Notes under the pieces: generated by a model
Told to the model about the DNA's origin: nothing
Seen by the model: the letters and a program-made list of their open reading frames with translations, nothing else
Database searches by the model: none
Made by a program: the position numbers and the translations under genes
Part shown: positions 1-8,667 of the stretch, in pieces
Position numbering within the stretch: position 1 is the stretch's first letter
How the letters are laid out: the number at the start of each line of letters is the position of its first letter
Source of the DNA: Maribacter orientalis
Lineage (GTDB): Bacteria; Bacteroidota; Bacteroidia; Flavobacteriales; Flavobacteriaceae
Reading direction: 5' to 3'
DNA: 64,000 nt
Assembly (NCBI RefSeq): GCF_900109345.1
Contig: NZ_FNZN01000001.1
Span: forward strand, 255,883 to 319,882

Positions 1-1829
1 CCTATTTAATACAAATTGATACCGTTTCGGTAGAAAAGACTAGCAATCATATTATTGATGAAAGCAAAGGCTTTCCTTCAGATTGGGTTCGTTCTGTAAT
101 TGCCGAAGATGATTACACTTGGGCAGCAACATATGCTCAAGGTATCGTAAAATTTAATTACTATTCAGATAACGATAGTTTAGTAGTTAGAAAGGCATTT
201 ACAAAGCGAGATGGTATTTCAGACATGCTGATGAGAGTCTTTGTAAAAGACAATAATGGTAGGTTTTGGTACGCAACTCAAAACGGATATCTAGGTTATA
301 TTGAGAATAATAAAGTTACAGCTGTTGAAACAGGTCTGGAACAGCAAACTTCTATTGGAACTATTCTTTTTGACAAACAGAACATCTATCTAGGTACTTC
401 AGGTAAAGGTATTTGGTTTGAAAATAGTAGTAATCCGACAAATTTCCAACAACTTAAGGGAGCTAAAAACTTATCATCAAATAACATTTACCAACTCATT
501 TTTGATGACCAAGGATATTTGTGGGCAGGTTCTGAGCGAGGAGTCGATAAAATAGAATTAAATCCTACTAACGAGATTGTAGACGTTGATCACTTTGGCA
601 GAAATGACGGTTTTTTAGGAATAGAAACGTGCTTAAATGCCGTAGATAAGGATGACCAAGGTAACCTTTGGTTCGGGGCTATTTATGGTTTGACCAAGCA
701 TATACCAACTGAAAGCAAGAAAGCGTCATTGCCTCCAACAGTTTATTTTACAGGAGTAGAGGAACGTTATAAAAAAATAGATTCCTTAGTTTTAAAAGAC
801 TGGACAAATAGTAATAAAATACTTCAGCTTACTCCAGAACAAACGCAATTAGGTTTTTCATTTAGAACGGTAGATCTAGACCACCCAAATGAAATTGGAT
901 ATAGAACAAGATTGGATGAAACGGAGTGGAGCCCGTGGGTAAAAGAGAACAAGCAAAATTACGCAGGTCTGGCGTATGGTCCACATAATTTTTCGGTGCA
1001 ATCTAGAAACTTCAGATGGCAAGAAAGTAAACCGATAAAATTCAGTTTTTTTATTGATAGTCCGCTGTATCAGAAAGATTGGTTTCAATGGTCGGTTTTA
1101 GCATTGGCGATTTTGATATTGTTAGGTTTTGGTCTGTTTTATATCCGTAAAATAAAAGCAAAAAATAAAGTGGAACAAGAGCGATTGAAAACGCAGCATT
1201 ACCTGCTTACCTTAGAACAGAAAGCACTTCAGTTACAAATGAATCCGCATTTTATATTTAATGTTTTGAATGGCGTTAAAGCTATGGCAGGTAACAAGCC
1301 AGAAAAGATGGATGCTACTATCAATAGTTTTGCTATTCTATTAAGGGAAACGCTTCAGAATTCAAGAAAGGGACATATCAGTTTAGCCCAAGAAATTAAA
1401 GCGTTACGGCATTATGTAGAAGTGGAGCAGTTAATGGCGCAGAAACCTTTTGAATACAATTTTAATATACAAACAACCCCTGATGCAGAAGAGATTTTGA
1501 TACCGCCTATGTTAATTCAACCATTTGTAGAAAATGCCATACGACATGGAATTTTAAAAGGCGATAAACCGGGCAAGCTTGAAATAGGTTTCAGCACTGA
1601 CGAAACGCATTTGCATTGTAATATAATTGATAACGGATTAGGTATTTTTAAATCTCAAGATGAAAAGCCAAAAACAGACCATCAATCTATGGCATTGACA
1701 GTGACCAAAGAACGTTTAGAATCTATTGCAGGTAAAAATATCTTGTATATCGGTGAAATCAAAAATGAAAACGGTAGTATTGCTGGTACCAAGATTACCT
1801 TTAAAATACCTTTACTAACAGATTATTAA
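1..1829 (+). CDS. sensor histidine kinase, propeller/Y_Y_Y/LytS-type (5' end outside window)
   Basis: Partial gene. The reading frame is open from base 3, so the first in-window ATG (225) is internal and 608 residues are visible. Order seen: beta-propeller repeats with GYLWAGSERG- and QGNLWFGAIYG-type blades, a Y_Y_Y-like domain (about 720-1060), one membrane helix (about 1080-1145), then a LytS-type kinase with phospho-acceptor His in NPHFIFN (codon 1248-1250) and an ATP-binding N-box FVENAIRHG. It is expected to sense an extracytoplasmic signal and phosphorylate the LytTR regulator 6 bp downstream. The ligand is unknown. Confidence 0.92.
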   Translation, partial: YLIQIDTVSVEKTSNHIIDESKGFPSDWVRSVIAEDDYTWAATYAQGIVKFNYYSDNDSLVVRKAFTKRDGISDMLMRVFVKDNNGRFWYATQNGYLGYIENNKVTAVETGLEQQTSIGTILFDKQNIYLGTSGKGIWFENSSNPTNFQQLKGAKNLSSNNIYQLIFDDQGYLWAGSERGVDKIELNPTNEIVDVDHFGRNDGFLGIETCLNAVDKDDQGNLWFGAIYGLTKHIPTESKKASLPPTVYFTGVEERYKKIDSLVLKDWTNSNKILQLTPEQTQLGFSFRTVDLDHPNEIGYRTRLDETEWSPWVKENKQNYAGLAYGPHNFSVQSRNFRWQESKPIKFSFFIDSPLYQKDWFQWSVLALAILILLGFGLFYIRKIKAKNKVEQERLKTQHYLLTLEQKALQLQMNPHFIFNVLNGVKAMAGNKPEKMDATINSFAILLRETLQNSRKGHISLAQEIKALRHYVEVEQLMAQKPFEYNFNIQTTPDAEEILIPPMLIQPFVENAIRHGILKGDKPGKLEIGFSTDETHLHCNIIDNGLGIFKSQDEKPKTDHQSMALTVTKERLESIAGKNILYIGEIKNENGSIAGTKITFKIPLLTDY

Positions 1830-1835
1830 AGACCT

Positions 1836-2585
1836 ATGCCCACAGCGATAATAGTAGAAGATATGATTGATGCATTAACCCTTTTAAAGAAGGATATAGA
1901 GACGCAGCATACAGATATTGAAATTATCGCAACGGCGCAGAGTGTAGTGGAAGCTGCCAAGGTGCTTCGTAAAAATCAACCGGACATCTTGTTCTTGGAT
2001 ATCATGCTGGGTGATGGTACAGGGTTTGATATTTTAGAGATTTTCCCAGATTTAAAATCCAAAATCATTTTTGTAACCGCAAGTGATGAGTTTGCCATAC
2101 GTGCTTTTAAGTTTGCTGCTATCGACTATGTATTAAAACCGTATTCGAACGAAGATTTAAGCTTAGCTATTTCACGCGCAAAGGAACAACTACAGCCTAA
2201 TAAAGAACGACTTCAGATTTTAAAGGAAACCATTTCTGCACCGGAGAAAAAACCCAATAAGATATCATTACATACCTTAGATCAAATTATCATTGTCAGT
2301 TTAGATGATATTATACGTTGTGAGTCTGATAGTAATAATACTATTTTTCACCTTCAAGATAAGCGTAAGATATTCGTAACAAAGACCTTAAAGTACTTTG
2401 CAGAGCTTTTAAGTAGTCACGATTTTATACGAGTGCATCAAAGTCATTTAGTAAATCTTCAATGCATAAGTGCCTATATAAAAACCGATGGTGGTTATTT
2501 AATGCTCAAGAACGGAGAGAATGTACCCGTTTCGGTTCGAAAAAAAACCGAGATTATTGAGATTTTGGATAAAATGCATCGGTAA
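1836..2585 (+). CDS. LytTR-family response regulator
   Basis: 249 aa. N-terminal receiver domain with acidic pair (VEDM, residues 7-10), phospho-acceptor Asp55 in FLDIMLGD and the conserved Lys in VLKPYS. The C-terminal LytTR DNA-binding domain (about 145-245) carries the typical RVHQSHLVNL segment. It lies 6 bp after the kinase gene, so the two form a two-component pair in one operon. LytTR proteins bind direct repeats; the palindromes in the next intergenic region (2711-2794) are not an obvious match, so the target is unknown. Confidence 0.93.
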   Translation: MPTAIIVEDMIDALTLLKKDIETQHTDIEIIATAQSVVEAAKVLRKNQPDILFLDIMLGDGTGFDILEIFPDLKSKIIFVTASDEFAIRAFKFAAIDYVLKPYSNEDLSLAISRAKEQLQPNKERLQILKETISAPEKKPNKISLHTLDQIIIVSLDDIIRCESDSNNTIFHLQDKRKIFVTKTLKYFAELLSSHDFIRVHQSHLVNLQCISAYIKTDGGYLMLKNGENVPVSVRKKTEIIEILDKMHR

Positions 2586-2710
2586 AGTAAAAATTGAGAT
2601 TTACATCTTCAAATACTCAATTAAAGAATTTCTATTCTGGTTATGGAATAAACAGAAAATACTGTTGCCATTTTTAGGTTATTCATAAAAAGACCATAAT
2701 AAGTTATATT

Positions 2711-2730
2711 TTATGTTAAGGTTAACATAA
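2711..2730. repeat. perfect inverted repeat (9-bp arms)
   Basis: TTATGTTAA, then GG, then TTAACATAA. The centre is too tight for a good RNA hairpin, so a protein-binding site is more likely. It does not fit the N4-spaced dyad found elsewhere in the window. Confidence 0.5.
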
Positions 2731-2767
2731 TTGTTAAAAAACCCTTTCTATTTTTAGAGGGCTGTAA

Positions 2768-2794
2768 TTATAATCACAAATTTTGTGATTATAA
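2768..2794. repeat. perfect inverted repeat (13-bp arms), operator-like
   Basis: Arms TTATAATCACAAA and TTTGTGATTATAA around a single T. No U-tract follows and the loop is too small, so an operator for a dimeric regulator is more likely than a terminator. It lies about 165 bp upstream of tldD. Confidence 0.6.
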
Positions 2795-2958
2795 GATTGT
2801 AAAAAATAATCTGATTAATTGCAGTAGTTTTCTTGTAAAAACTTGAATAGTTGCAAACCAAGTTTATACGAACGTAATATTCTTAGAATACGATATATGT
2901 AATGGTTAGATATGCCTATGGTAGATATAACCTTAAAAAACCAATTTAAAACTAACAG

Positions 2959-4599
2959 ATGAAAAGAAGAGATTTTGTACAGTACGCCGGGTTGGGTGCC
3001 GGAGCACTAATGATGCCGTCATTATTGCTAGGAAATGACATCCCGACGGAAGCTTTACTAGAACCGGGTATGGATGCCCTAGTGAAAAAGAGAATGGCAG
3101 ATGTAGCCTTAAATACGGCGAAATCTTTAGGGGCAACCTATGCAGATGCTAGAATAGGTCGGTATTTAAATCAATATGTTTTTACTAGGGAAGATAAAGT
3201 ACAAAATGTAGTCAATACAGAATCTTTCGGTGTTGGTATCCGTGTCATTGCAAATGGTACTTGGGGTTTTGCCTCAACCAATAGTGTTACAGAAGACGGA
3301 ATTAAAAAAGCAACGGAACAAGCAGTGGCAATTGCGAAGGCAAATTCAAAAATACAAACAGATCCAGTTCAACTTGCACCAGTAAACGCTTATGGCGAAG
3401 TTTCTTGGAAAACGCCGATTACTAAAGACTTTAAAGAGGTACCTGTTTCTGAAAAAGTAGACTTATTATTGACTGCTAACGCCGCTGCTTTGGATAATGG
3501 TGCTGATTATGTGAACTCAGCCTTATTCATGGTAAACGAGCAAAAATATTTTGCTTCTACCGACGGTTCTTACATAGATCAAGATATACATAGGTTATGG
3601 CCAACATTTAGGGTAACTGCAATAGATAAGGCTAAAGGTAACTTTAAGACCAGAGAGAACATGAGTGCCCCTGTAGGTATGGGGTATGAATATATGGACG
3701 GTCTAGAATCTGAAAAATTAGAAGGTCCTGCTGGCTTACGATTGTATAGAAATAGTTATGATATGGTAGAAGATGCTACCATTGCTGCAAAACAGGCCAA
3801 AGAAAAATTAACCGCCAAATCGGTTGATGCTGGTAAATATGATCTAGTATTAGAGCCAAATCATTTAGGATTAACAATTCATGAATCTGTTGGTCACCCA
3901 TTAGAATTGGATCGTGTATTGGGTTACGAAGCCAATTACGCGGGTACCAGTTTCGCCTCTTTGGATAAACTTAAATCTGGTAATTTTAAATATGGTAGTG
4001 ATATCGTAAACCTTGTTGCCGATAAAACTCAAGTAGGTTCATTAGGTGCTGTTGGGTTTGACGATGAAGGTGTTAAGACCAAGAAATGGGATTTGGTTAG
4101 AAATGGTGTTTTAACCAATTTCCAAGCTATACGGGATCAAGTACATATGATCGACCAAAACGAATCTCATGGATGTTGTTATGCACAAAGTTGGGATGAT
4201 GTTCAGTTTCAACGTATGCCAAATGTATCTTTAGAACCAGGAAAGGAAAAGTATTCCATTTCTGAGATGATCAAAGATGTAGAGAAGGGAATTTATATCG
4301 CTGGTCGTGGATCTTATTCAATTGATCAACAACGTTATAATTTCCAATTTGGTGGTACTGTGTTTTATGAAATTAAAAATGGTGAAATTGTAGGTATGTT
4401 AGAAGATGTGGCTTACCAATCCAATACCCAAGAATTTTGGAATTCATGTGTTAAGATTTGCGATGAAAGTGATTACCGATTATTTGGTACTTTCTTTGAC
4501 GGTAAAGGACAGCCTTCTCAGGCGAGTGCCGTATCTCACGGTAGTTCTACCGCTAGGTTCAATGATGTAAACGTAATAAACACAGGTAGAACTATTTAA
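2959..4599 (+). CDS. tldD: TldD-family metalloprotease with Tat signal
   Basis: 546 aa. It starts with a twin-arginine signal (KRRDFVQYAG followed by a hydrophobic stretch), so this TldD is probably exported, unlike cytosolic E. coli TldD. The Zn-binding HExxxH motif is intact as HESVGH (His308-His313). The C-terminal half is typical of the family. Known TldD/TldE complexes proteolyse unfolded or modified peptides. The tldE/pmbA gene follows after 27 bp, so the two should form a heterodimer. The ATG at 2959 is chosen because the Tat motif follows it directly. Confidence 0.93.
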   Translation: MKRRDFVQYAGLGAGALMMPSLLLGNDIPTEALLEPGMDALVKKRMADVALNTAKSLGATYADARIGRYLNQYVFTREDKVQNVVNTESFGVGIRVIANGTWGFASTNSVTEDGIKKATEQAVAIAKANSKIQTDPVQLAPVNAYGEVSWKTPITKDFKEVPVSEKVDLLLTANAAALDNGADYVNSALFMVNEQKYFASTDGSYIDQDIHRLWPTFRVTAIDKAKGNFKTRENMSAPVGMGYEYMDGLESEKLEGPAGLRLYRNSYDMVEDATIAAKQAKEKLTAKSVDAGKYDLVLEPNHLGLTIHESVGHPLELDRVLGYEANYAGTSFASLDKLKSGNFKYGSDIVNLVADKTQVGSLGAVGFDDEGVKTKKWDLVRNGVLTNFQAIRDQVHMIDQNESHGCCYAQSWDDVQFQRMPNVSLEPGKEKYSISEMIKDVEKGIYIAGRGSYSIDQQRYNFQFGGTVFYEIKNGEIVGMLEDVAYQSNTQEFWNSCVKICDESDYRLFGTFFDGKGQPSQASAVSHGSSTARFNDVNVINTGRTI

Positions 4600-4626
4600 T
4601 TAGGTTCACCCAAAAACAGAACAACA

Positions 4627-5943
4627 ATGGCAATTTATACAAAAGAAGAAGCAAGAAAAATTTTGGAGAAGGCATTAAGCTTTTCCAAAGCCGATACCTG
4701 TGAAATAAATTTAAACGGCTACAATAGCGGTAATATAAGGTACGCTCGTAATACAGTATCTACATCTGGGTACAGTTCTAATCAAAGCTTGGCGGTACAA
4801 TCTAGTTTTGGTAAAAAATCAGGTACTGCAACTATAGATGAATTCGATGATGCATCATTGGAAAAGGTGGTAAGAAGAGCTGAGGAATTGGCAAATCTGT
4901 CACCTGAGAATTCTGAGTTTATGGAGCCTTTAGGTCCACAGATGTATGATGAATCTATAAGTTTTAGTGAATCAACGGCAAGCATATCGCCAGAATACAG
5001 GGCCGAGGTAGCCAGTAGTAGTATTGTGCCAGCAGCAGCTAAAGATGTTACCGCTGCAGGATTTTTAAATGATTCTGCCGGCTTTAGTGCCATGATCAAT
5101 TCTAAGGGACTTTTTGCCTATAACAAATCAACCGACGTAGATTTTACTGTGACTATGCGTACCAATGATGGTACAGGTTCAGGATGGGTATCAAGGGATT
5201 TTAACGATGTCACTAAGTTTGATGCAGATGAGGCTGCGAAAACGGCAATCGATAAAGCTGTAATGTCTAGAGAGGCAAAAGCAATTGAGCCGGGTAAGTA
5301 CACCGTTATTTTAGAACCTGCAGCTTCATCTGATCTATTACGAAATATGTTCAGGTCTTTAGACGCACGTTCGGCCGATGAGGGTAGAAGCTTTATGTCT
5401 GGCGCTGATGGTACGAATAAATTAGGAGAGAAAATTGTAGATGAACGTGTAAGTATTTGGTCAGATCCTTTGAATCCTGAAGTACCGACATCTACTTGGA
5501 ATGGAGAAGGGCAACCCTTAAAAAAAACAACTTGGTTAGAAAACGGAGTGGTTAAAAATTTGGCATATGATAGGTTTTGGGCAAAGGAAAAAGGAGTTGA
5601 TCCTGTTCCTTTTCCATCGAACGTAATAATGGCAGGTGGTGATGCTAGCTTAGAGGAGTTGATTAAGAGCACCAAAAAAGGAATTTTGGTTACTCGTTTA
5701 TGGTATATACGTAGCGTTGACCCACAAACCTTACTGTATACAGGACTTACAAGAGACGGAACTTTTTATATTGAAAACGGAGAAATTAAATACCCAGTAA
5801 AAAACTTCAGGTTTAATGAGAGTCCAATCATCATGTTGAATAATTTGGAAACCCTTGGTAAGCAAGTACGTATCAATGGTAATTTAATACCATATATGAA
5901 GGTTCGTGACTTTACGTTCACCAGTCTTTCCGATGCGGTATAA
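4627..5943 (+). CDS. pmbA: TldE/PmbA-family subunit of TldD/TldE protease
   Basis: 438 aa, PmbA/TldE family. It lacks HExxxH, as expected for the non-metal-binding partner. No signal peptide is evident although the partner has a Tat signal; hitch-hiker export as a folded complex is one possibility. It is the second gene of the tldDE operon and is followed by a rho-independent-like terminator at 5962-6005. Confidence 0.9.
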   Translation: MAIYTKEEARKILEKALSFSKADTCEINLNGYNSGNIRYARNTVSTSGYSSNQSLAVQSSFGKKSGTATIDEFDDASLEKVVRRAEELANLSPENSEFMEPLGPQMYDESISFSESTASISPEYRAEVASSSIVPAAAKDVTAAGFLNDSAGFSAMINSKGLFAYNKSTDVDFTVTMRTNDGTGSGWVSRDFNDVTKFDADEAAKTAIDKAVMSREAKAIEPGKYTVILEPAASSDLLRNMFRSLDARSADEGRSFMSGADGTNKLGEKIVDERVSIWSDPLNPEVPTSTWNGEGQPLKKTTWLENGVVKNLAYDRFWAKEKGVDPVPFPSNVIMAGGDASLEELIKSTKKGILVTRLWYIRSVDPQTLLYTGLTRDGTFYIENGEIKYPVKNFRFNESPIIMLNNLETLGKQVRINGNLIPYMKVRDFTFTSLSDAV

Positions 5944-5961
5944 ATGATATTTTGAATCTTT

Positions 5962-6005
5962 AAACTGGTTGTTTGTGATCTTTCACGACAACCAGTTTTC
6001 TTTTT
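5962..6005 (+). terminator. terminator of tldD-pmbA operon
   Basis: Perfect 11-bp stem AAACTGGTTGT / ACAACCAGTTT with a 15-nt loop, followed by TCTTTTT. It begins 19 bp after the pmbA stop. Confidence 0.8.
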
Positions 6006-6035
6006 GCAGCTGAATTTTAAATAAGTTTTTCACTA

Positions 6036-6656
6036 TTGAGCAATGAATTTTTCTTTACAAGATTACAGTATGAATCCGGAGATTGGGATGTAGATCAGCG
6101 CATGCCTTCCAATTTGTTAAATTCGTTAGTGGAATACACCACATTAAAAGTAGATCCACAAGAAAAGATAATAACCCTAGCTAGCGATGATATTTTTAAG
6201 AGTCCGTTTTGTTATATATCCGGACACAAACTAGTAGAGTTTACCAAAAAGGAAAAAGAGAATTTCGAGAAGTATATCCGCAATGGAGGCTTCGTTTTTG
6301 CCGATGATTGCAATCACGATATTGACGGACTCTTCGCCAAGTCCTTTGAGCGCCAAATGGAAGAAATATTTGGTCCTTCCGAATTAAAAAAAATTCCTAA
6401 CGACCACGAAATATATTCTATTTTCTTTGATTTCGAAGATGGTCCACCAACCACATCACAAGAATTAAATGGTTGGGGAGACGACTTGGTACACGATTAT
6501 TTGAAAGCAATAGAAATCAATGGCAGAGTAGGAGTACTCTATAGTAATAAGGACTACGGCTGCGAATGGGATTACGATTTTAGAAACAAACGTTGGTACA
6601 AAATAGACAATACACGGTTTGGGGTTAATATAGTATTATATGCCCTTACCTCATAA
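6036..6656 (+). CDS. DUF4159 domain protein
   Basis: 206 aa, DUF4159 family (glutamine-amidotransferase-like fold; function unknown). The start appears to be TTG at 6036: the conserved EFFFTRLQY block begins four codons later and no ATG lies nearer upstream in frame. No signal peptide is visible, whereas many family members are exported. It is the first gene of a seven-gene operon (to 13929) of the Bat/aerotolerance type, 11 bp before the MoxR ATPase. Confidence 0.85.
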   Translation: MSNEFFFTRLQYESGDWDVDQRMPSNLLNSLVEYTTLKVDPQEKIITLASDDIFKSPFCYISGHKLVEFTKKEKENFEKYIRNGGFVFADDCNHDIDGLFAKSFERQMEEIFGPSELKKIPNDHEIYSIFFDFEDGPPTTSQELNGWGDDLVHDYLKAIEINGRVGVLYSNKDYGCEWDYDFRNKRWYKIDNTRFGVNIVLYALTS

Positions 6657-6666
6657 ACATATTTGA

Positions 6667-7671
6667 ATGGATAAAGAATTACAACGCATAGCAGATGAGG
6701 TAGAAATGCTTTCCGATAAGTTGAAAGCCTTAAAGCAAGAAATAGGAAAGGTAATTATTGGGCAAGAAGAAACGGTATCTCAATTACTGATTACATTTTT
6801 AGCTGGTGGTCATGCCTTATTAGAAGGAGTGCCCGGTTTAGCAAAAACTCTAATGATCAGGACCTTGGCAAATGCTATAGATTTAAAATTCAAACGAATT
6901 CAGTTTACGCCAGATTTAATGCCTTCGGATATTATAGGTACAGAGATTTTAGAGGAAGACCATACCACAGGAAAGAAGTTTTTCAAGTTCAACAAGGGTC
7001 CCATTTTTTCGAATATTATTCTGGCAGATGAAATAAACCGTACACCACCAAAAACACAAGCTGCTTTATTAGAAGCTATGCAAGAATTTGAGGTTACTTA
7101 TGGGGATAAAACCTATCCGTTAGATAAACCTTTCTTTATTTTGGCTACCCAAAATCCCATAGAACAATCAGGAACCTTTGTTTTACCGGAAGCACAGCAA
7201 GACCGTTTCTTACTGTACATTAAAATAGGATACCCAACAAAACAAGATGAAGAAGCAATTTTAAAAGCGACTACAGGCGCCGTAAAAAGAAAGTTGAATA
7301 AAGTCATATCTGGTGACGATATCGTTAGATTACAGCAATTGGTTCGTGAAGTTTCCATTAGTGATGCATTGATCAGTTTTGTTAGTGATATCATTCGTGC
7401 TACACGACCAGAAACGACTATGGATTCTTATGTGAAAGACTGGGTAGATTGGGGCGCAGGTCCGCGTGCAGGTCAAGCAATGATCTTAACGGCAAAGGCT
7501 AATGCCTTGTTAGAAGGTAGGTTAGCCGTCACTTTAAATGACATTAAAAGTGTGGCATTACCAGTGCTTCGTCATCGAGTTTTGGTCAATTTCAGGGCAG
7601 AGTCAGAAGGGATAACTTCAGATAAAGTTGCAACTCATTTATTGAATGTCATTGAACTAAAAGGCAAGTAA
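6667..7671 (+). CDS. MoxR-family AAA+ ATPase
   Basis: 334 aa cytosolic AAA+ ATPase. Walker A is GVPGLAKT (residues 54-61) and Walker B is IILADE (about 117-122). MoxR proteins act as chaperones for VWA/DUF58 partners, and the next gene encodes a DUF58 protein, so the pair is intact. A 95-bp structured spacer (7672-7766) separates the two. Confidence 0.94.
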   Translation: MDKELQRIADEVEMLSDKLKALKQEIGKVIIGQEETVSQLLITFLAGGHALLEGVPGLAKTLMIRTLANAIDLKFKRIQFTPDLMPSDIIGTEILEEDHTTGKKFFKFNKGPIFSNIILADEINRTPPKTQAALLEAMQEFEVTYGDKTYPLDKPFFILATQNPIEQSGTFVLPEAQQDRFLLYIKIGYPTKQDEEAILKATTGAVKRKLNKVISGDDIVRLQQLVREVSISDALISFVSDIIRATRPETTMDSYVKDWVDWGAGPRAGQAMILTAKANALLEGRLAVTLNDIKSVALPVLRHRVLVNFRAESEGITSDKVATHLLNVIELKGK

Positions 7672-7766
7672 ACAATCTCGGGGAAAGCCCGCGAGGTATT
7701 AAATTATAAGTTTAATTTAGATTTCGGCGCAAGCGTCGAATCATTTAAATCTCTATTATCGAGTAA
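7672..7766. other. structured intergenic spacer inside Bat operon
   Basis: Three potential hairpins in a row: CTCG..CGAG with inner GGG/CCC (about 7677-7695), TAAATT/AATTTA (about 7699-7721), and TTCGGCGC-AA-GCGTCGAA (about 7725-7742; one G.T pair). No U-tract follows the last stem. It could be an mRNA-processing or stability element between moxR and the DUF58 gene. Confidence 0.4.
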
Positions 7767-8666
7767 ATGGCACAACAGGACTATCACGATTTATTAAAAC
7801 CAGAAGTCATCAACACCGTTTCGGGGTTATCATTGATATCTCGAATAGTGGTTGAAGGCTTTACTTCAGGTTTAAATAGAAGTGTAAGCGTTGGTCCTGG
7901 AATGGAATTTAGTCAATATCGCGGCTATGAACCTGGTGATGATTTAAGGCTATTAGATTGGAAAATGCTGGCACGTTCCGGTCGGTATTATATCAAGCAA
8001 TCAGAGATAGAAAGTCAGGTCACCATTAAATTTATAATCGATTCAAGTGCTTCAATGCTGCATAAAGAAGCGGATTTATCCAAAATGGACTTTGTTCGTG
8101 TTCTCGTGGCAACATTGGCGTATATGGCTCATAAACAGGGAGACGCTGTTGGATTATTCGCTCTAAATGAAACGGATGTCCTTAGTATTTATCCAAAGGC
8201 AGACAAGAAGCATTACAATAGACTGTTGTTAGAACTGATTAATCTTTCAAATACCGGGAAATGGCCGGAAACCCATATTTCTGATAAGCGAATACCCAAT
8301 AGAGGTGGAAAAGAATTGATTTTTTTCCTGACGGATATGTACGAATCGAATACGGAAATTTCAAATTTTATAAAAGGATTGAAATCTTCCCGAAATGAAG
8401 TTGTTGTACTCCAGATTATGGGAGCTGCAGAAATGGATTTCAATTATGCATCAAATATAACTTTTGAAGATTGGGAGACAGGAGCACGGGTAAAGGTAGA
8501 TACCGAAAATGCCAAAATCGAATATTTAGCTACCCTTGAAAACCGATTGAAAAAGATTAAGGAAGAGTTACTCTCAAACGGAATTGATCATCATGTCTTT
8601 CGTATGGATGCCCATTTAGGTGAAGCGCTTCAATTATTTTTAAAACAACGTAAAAGACTCAACTAA
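7767..8666 (+). CDS. DUF58 domain protein (VWA-like)
   Basis: 299 aa. The DUF58 signature is intact: GPGMEFSQYRGYEPGDD followed by LLDWK (residues 43-66). A MIDAS-like DxSxS (Asp92-Ser96) shows a VWA-type fold that may bind a divalent metal. It is the usual partner of MoxR ATPases. One base separates its stop from the BatA-type gene. Confidence 0.92.
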   Translation: MAQQDYHDLLKPEVINTVSGLSLISRIVVEGFTSGLNRSVSVGPGMEFSQYRGYEPGDDLRLLDWKMLARSGRYYIKQSEIESQVTIKFIIDSSASMLHKEADLSKMDFVRVLVATLAYMAHKQGDAVGLFALNETDVLSIYPKADKKHYNRLLLELINLSNTGKWPETHISDKRIPNRGGKELIFFLTDMYESNTEISNFIKGLKSSRNEVVVLQIMGAAEMDFNYASNITFEDWETGARVKVDTENAKIEYLATLENRLKKIKEELLSNGIDHHVFRMDAHLGEALQLFLKQRKRLN

Positions 8667-8667
8667 T

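Larger units (their letters stand above)
2586..2958. other. 373-bp intergenic region with two palindromes
   Basis: No convincing ORF. It holds two perfect inverted repeats, at 2711-2730 and 2768-2794 (separate entries), and AT-rich sequence leading to tldD. A weak CCCT/AGGG hairpin near 2743-2762 might terminate the response-regulator transcript. The tldD promoter should lie here, but I could not assign a clear -7 box. Confidence 0.5.

Noticed and set aside
5118..5675. Long minus-strand ORF (185 codons) opposite pmbA
   Set aside because: Lies wholly inside a well-supported family gene on the other strand; amino-acid content (Ser/Pro-rich) is typical of an antisense shadow.
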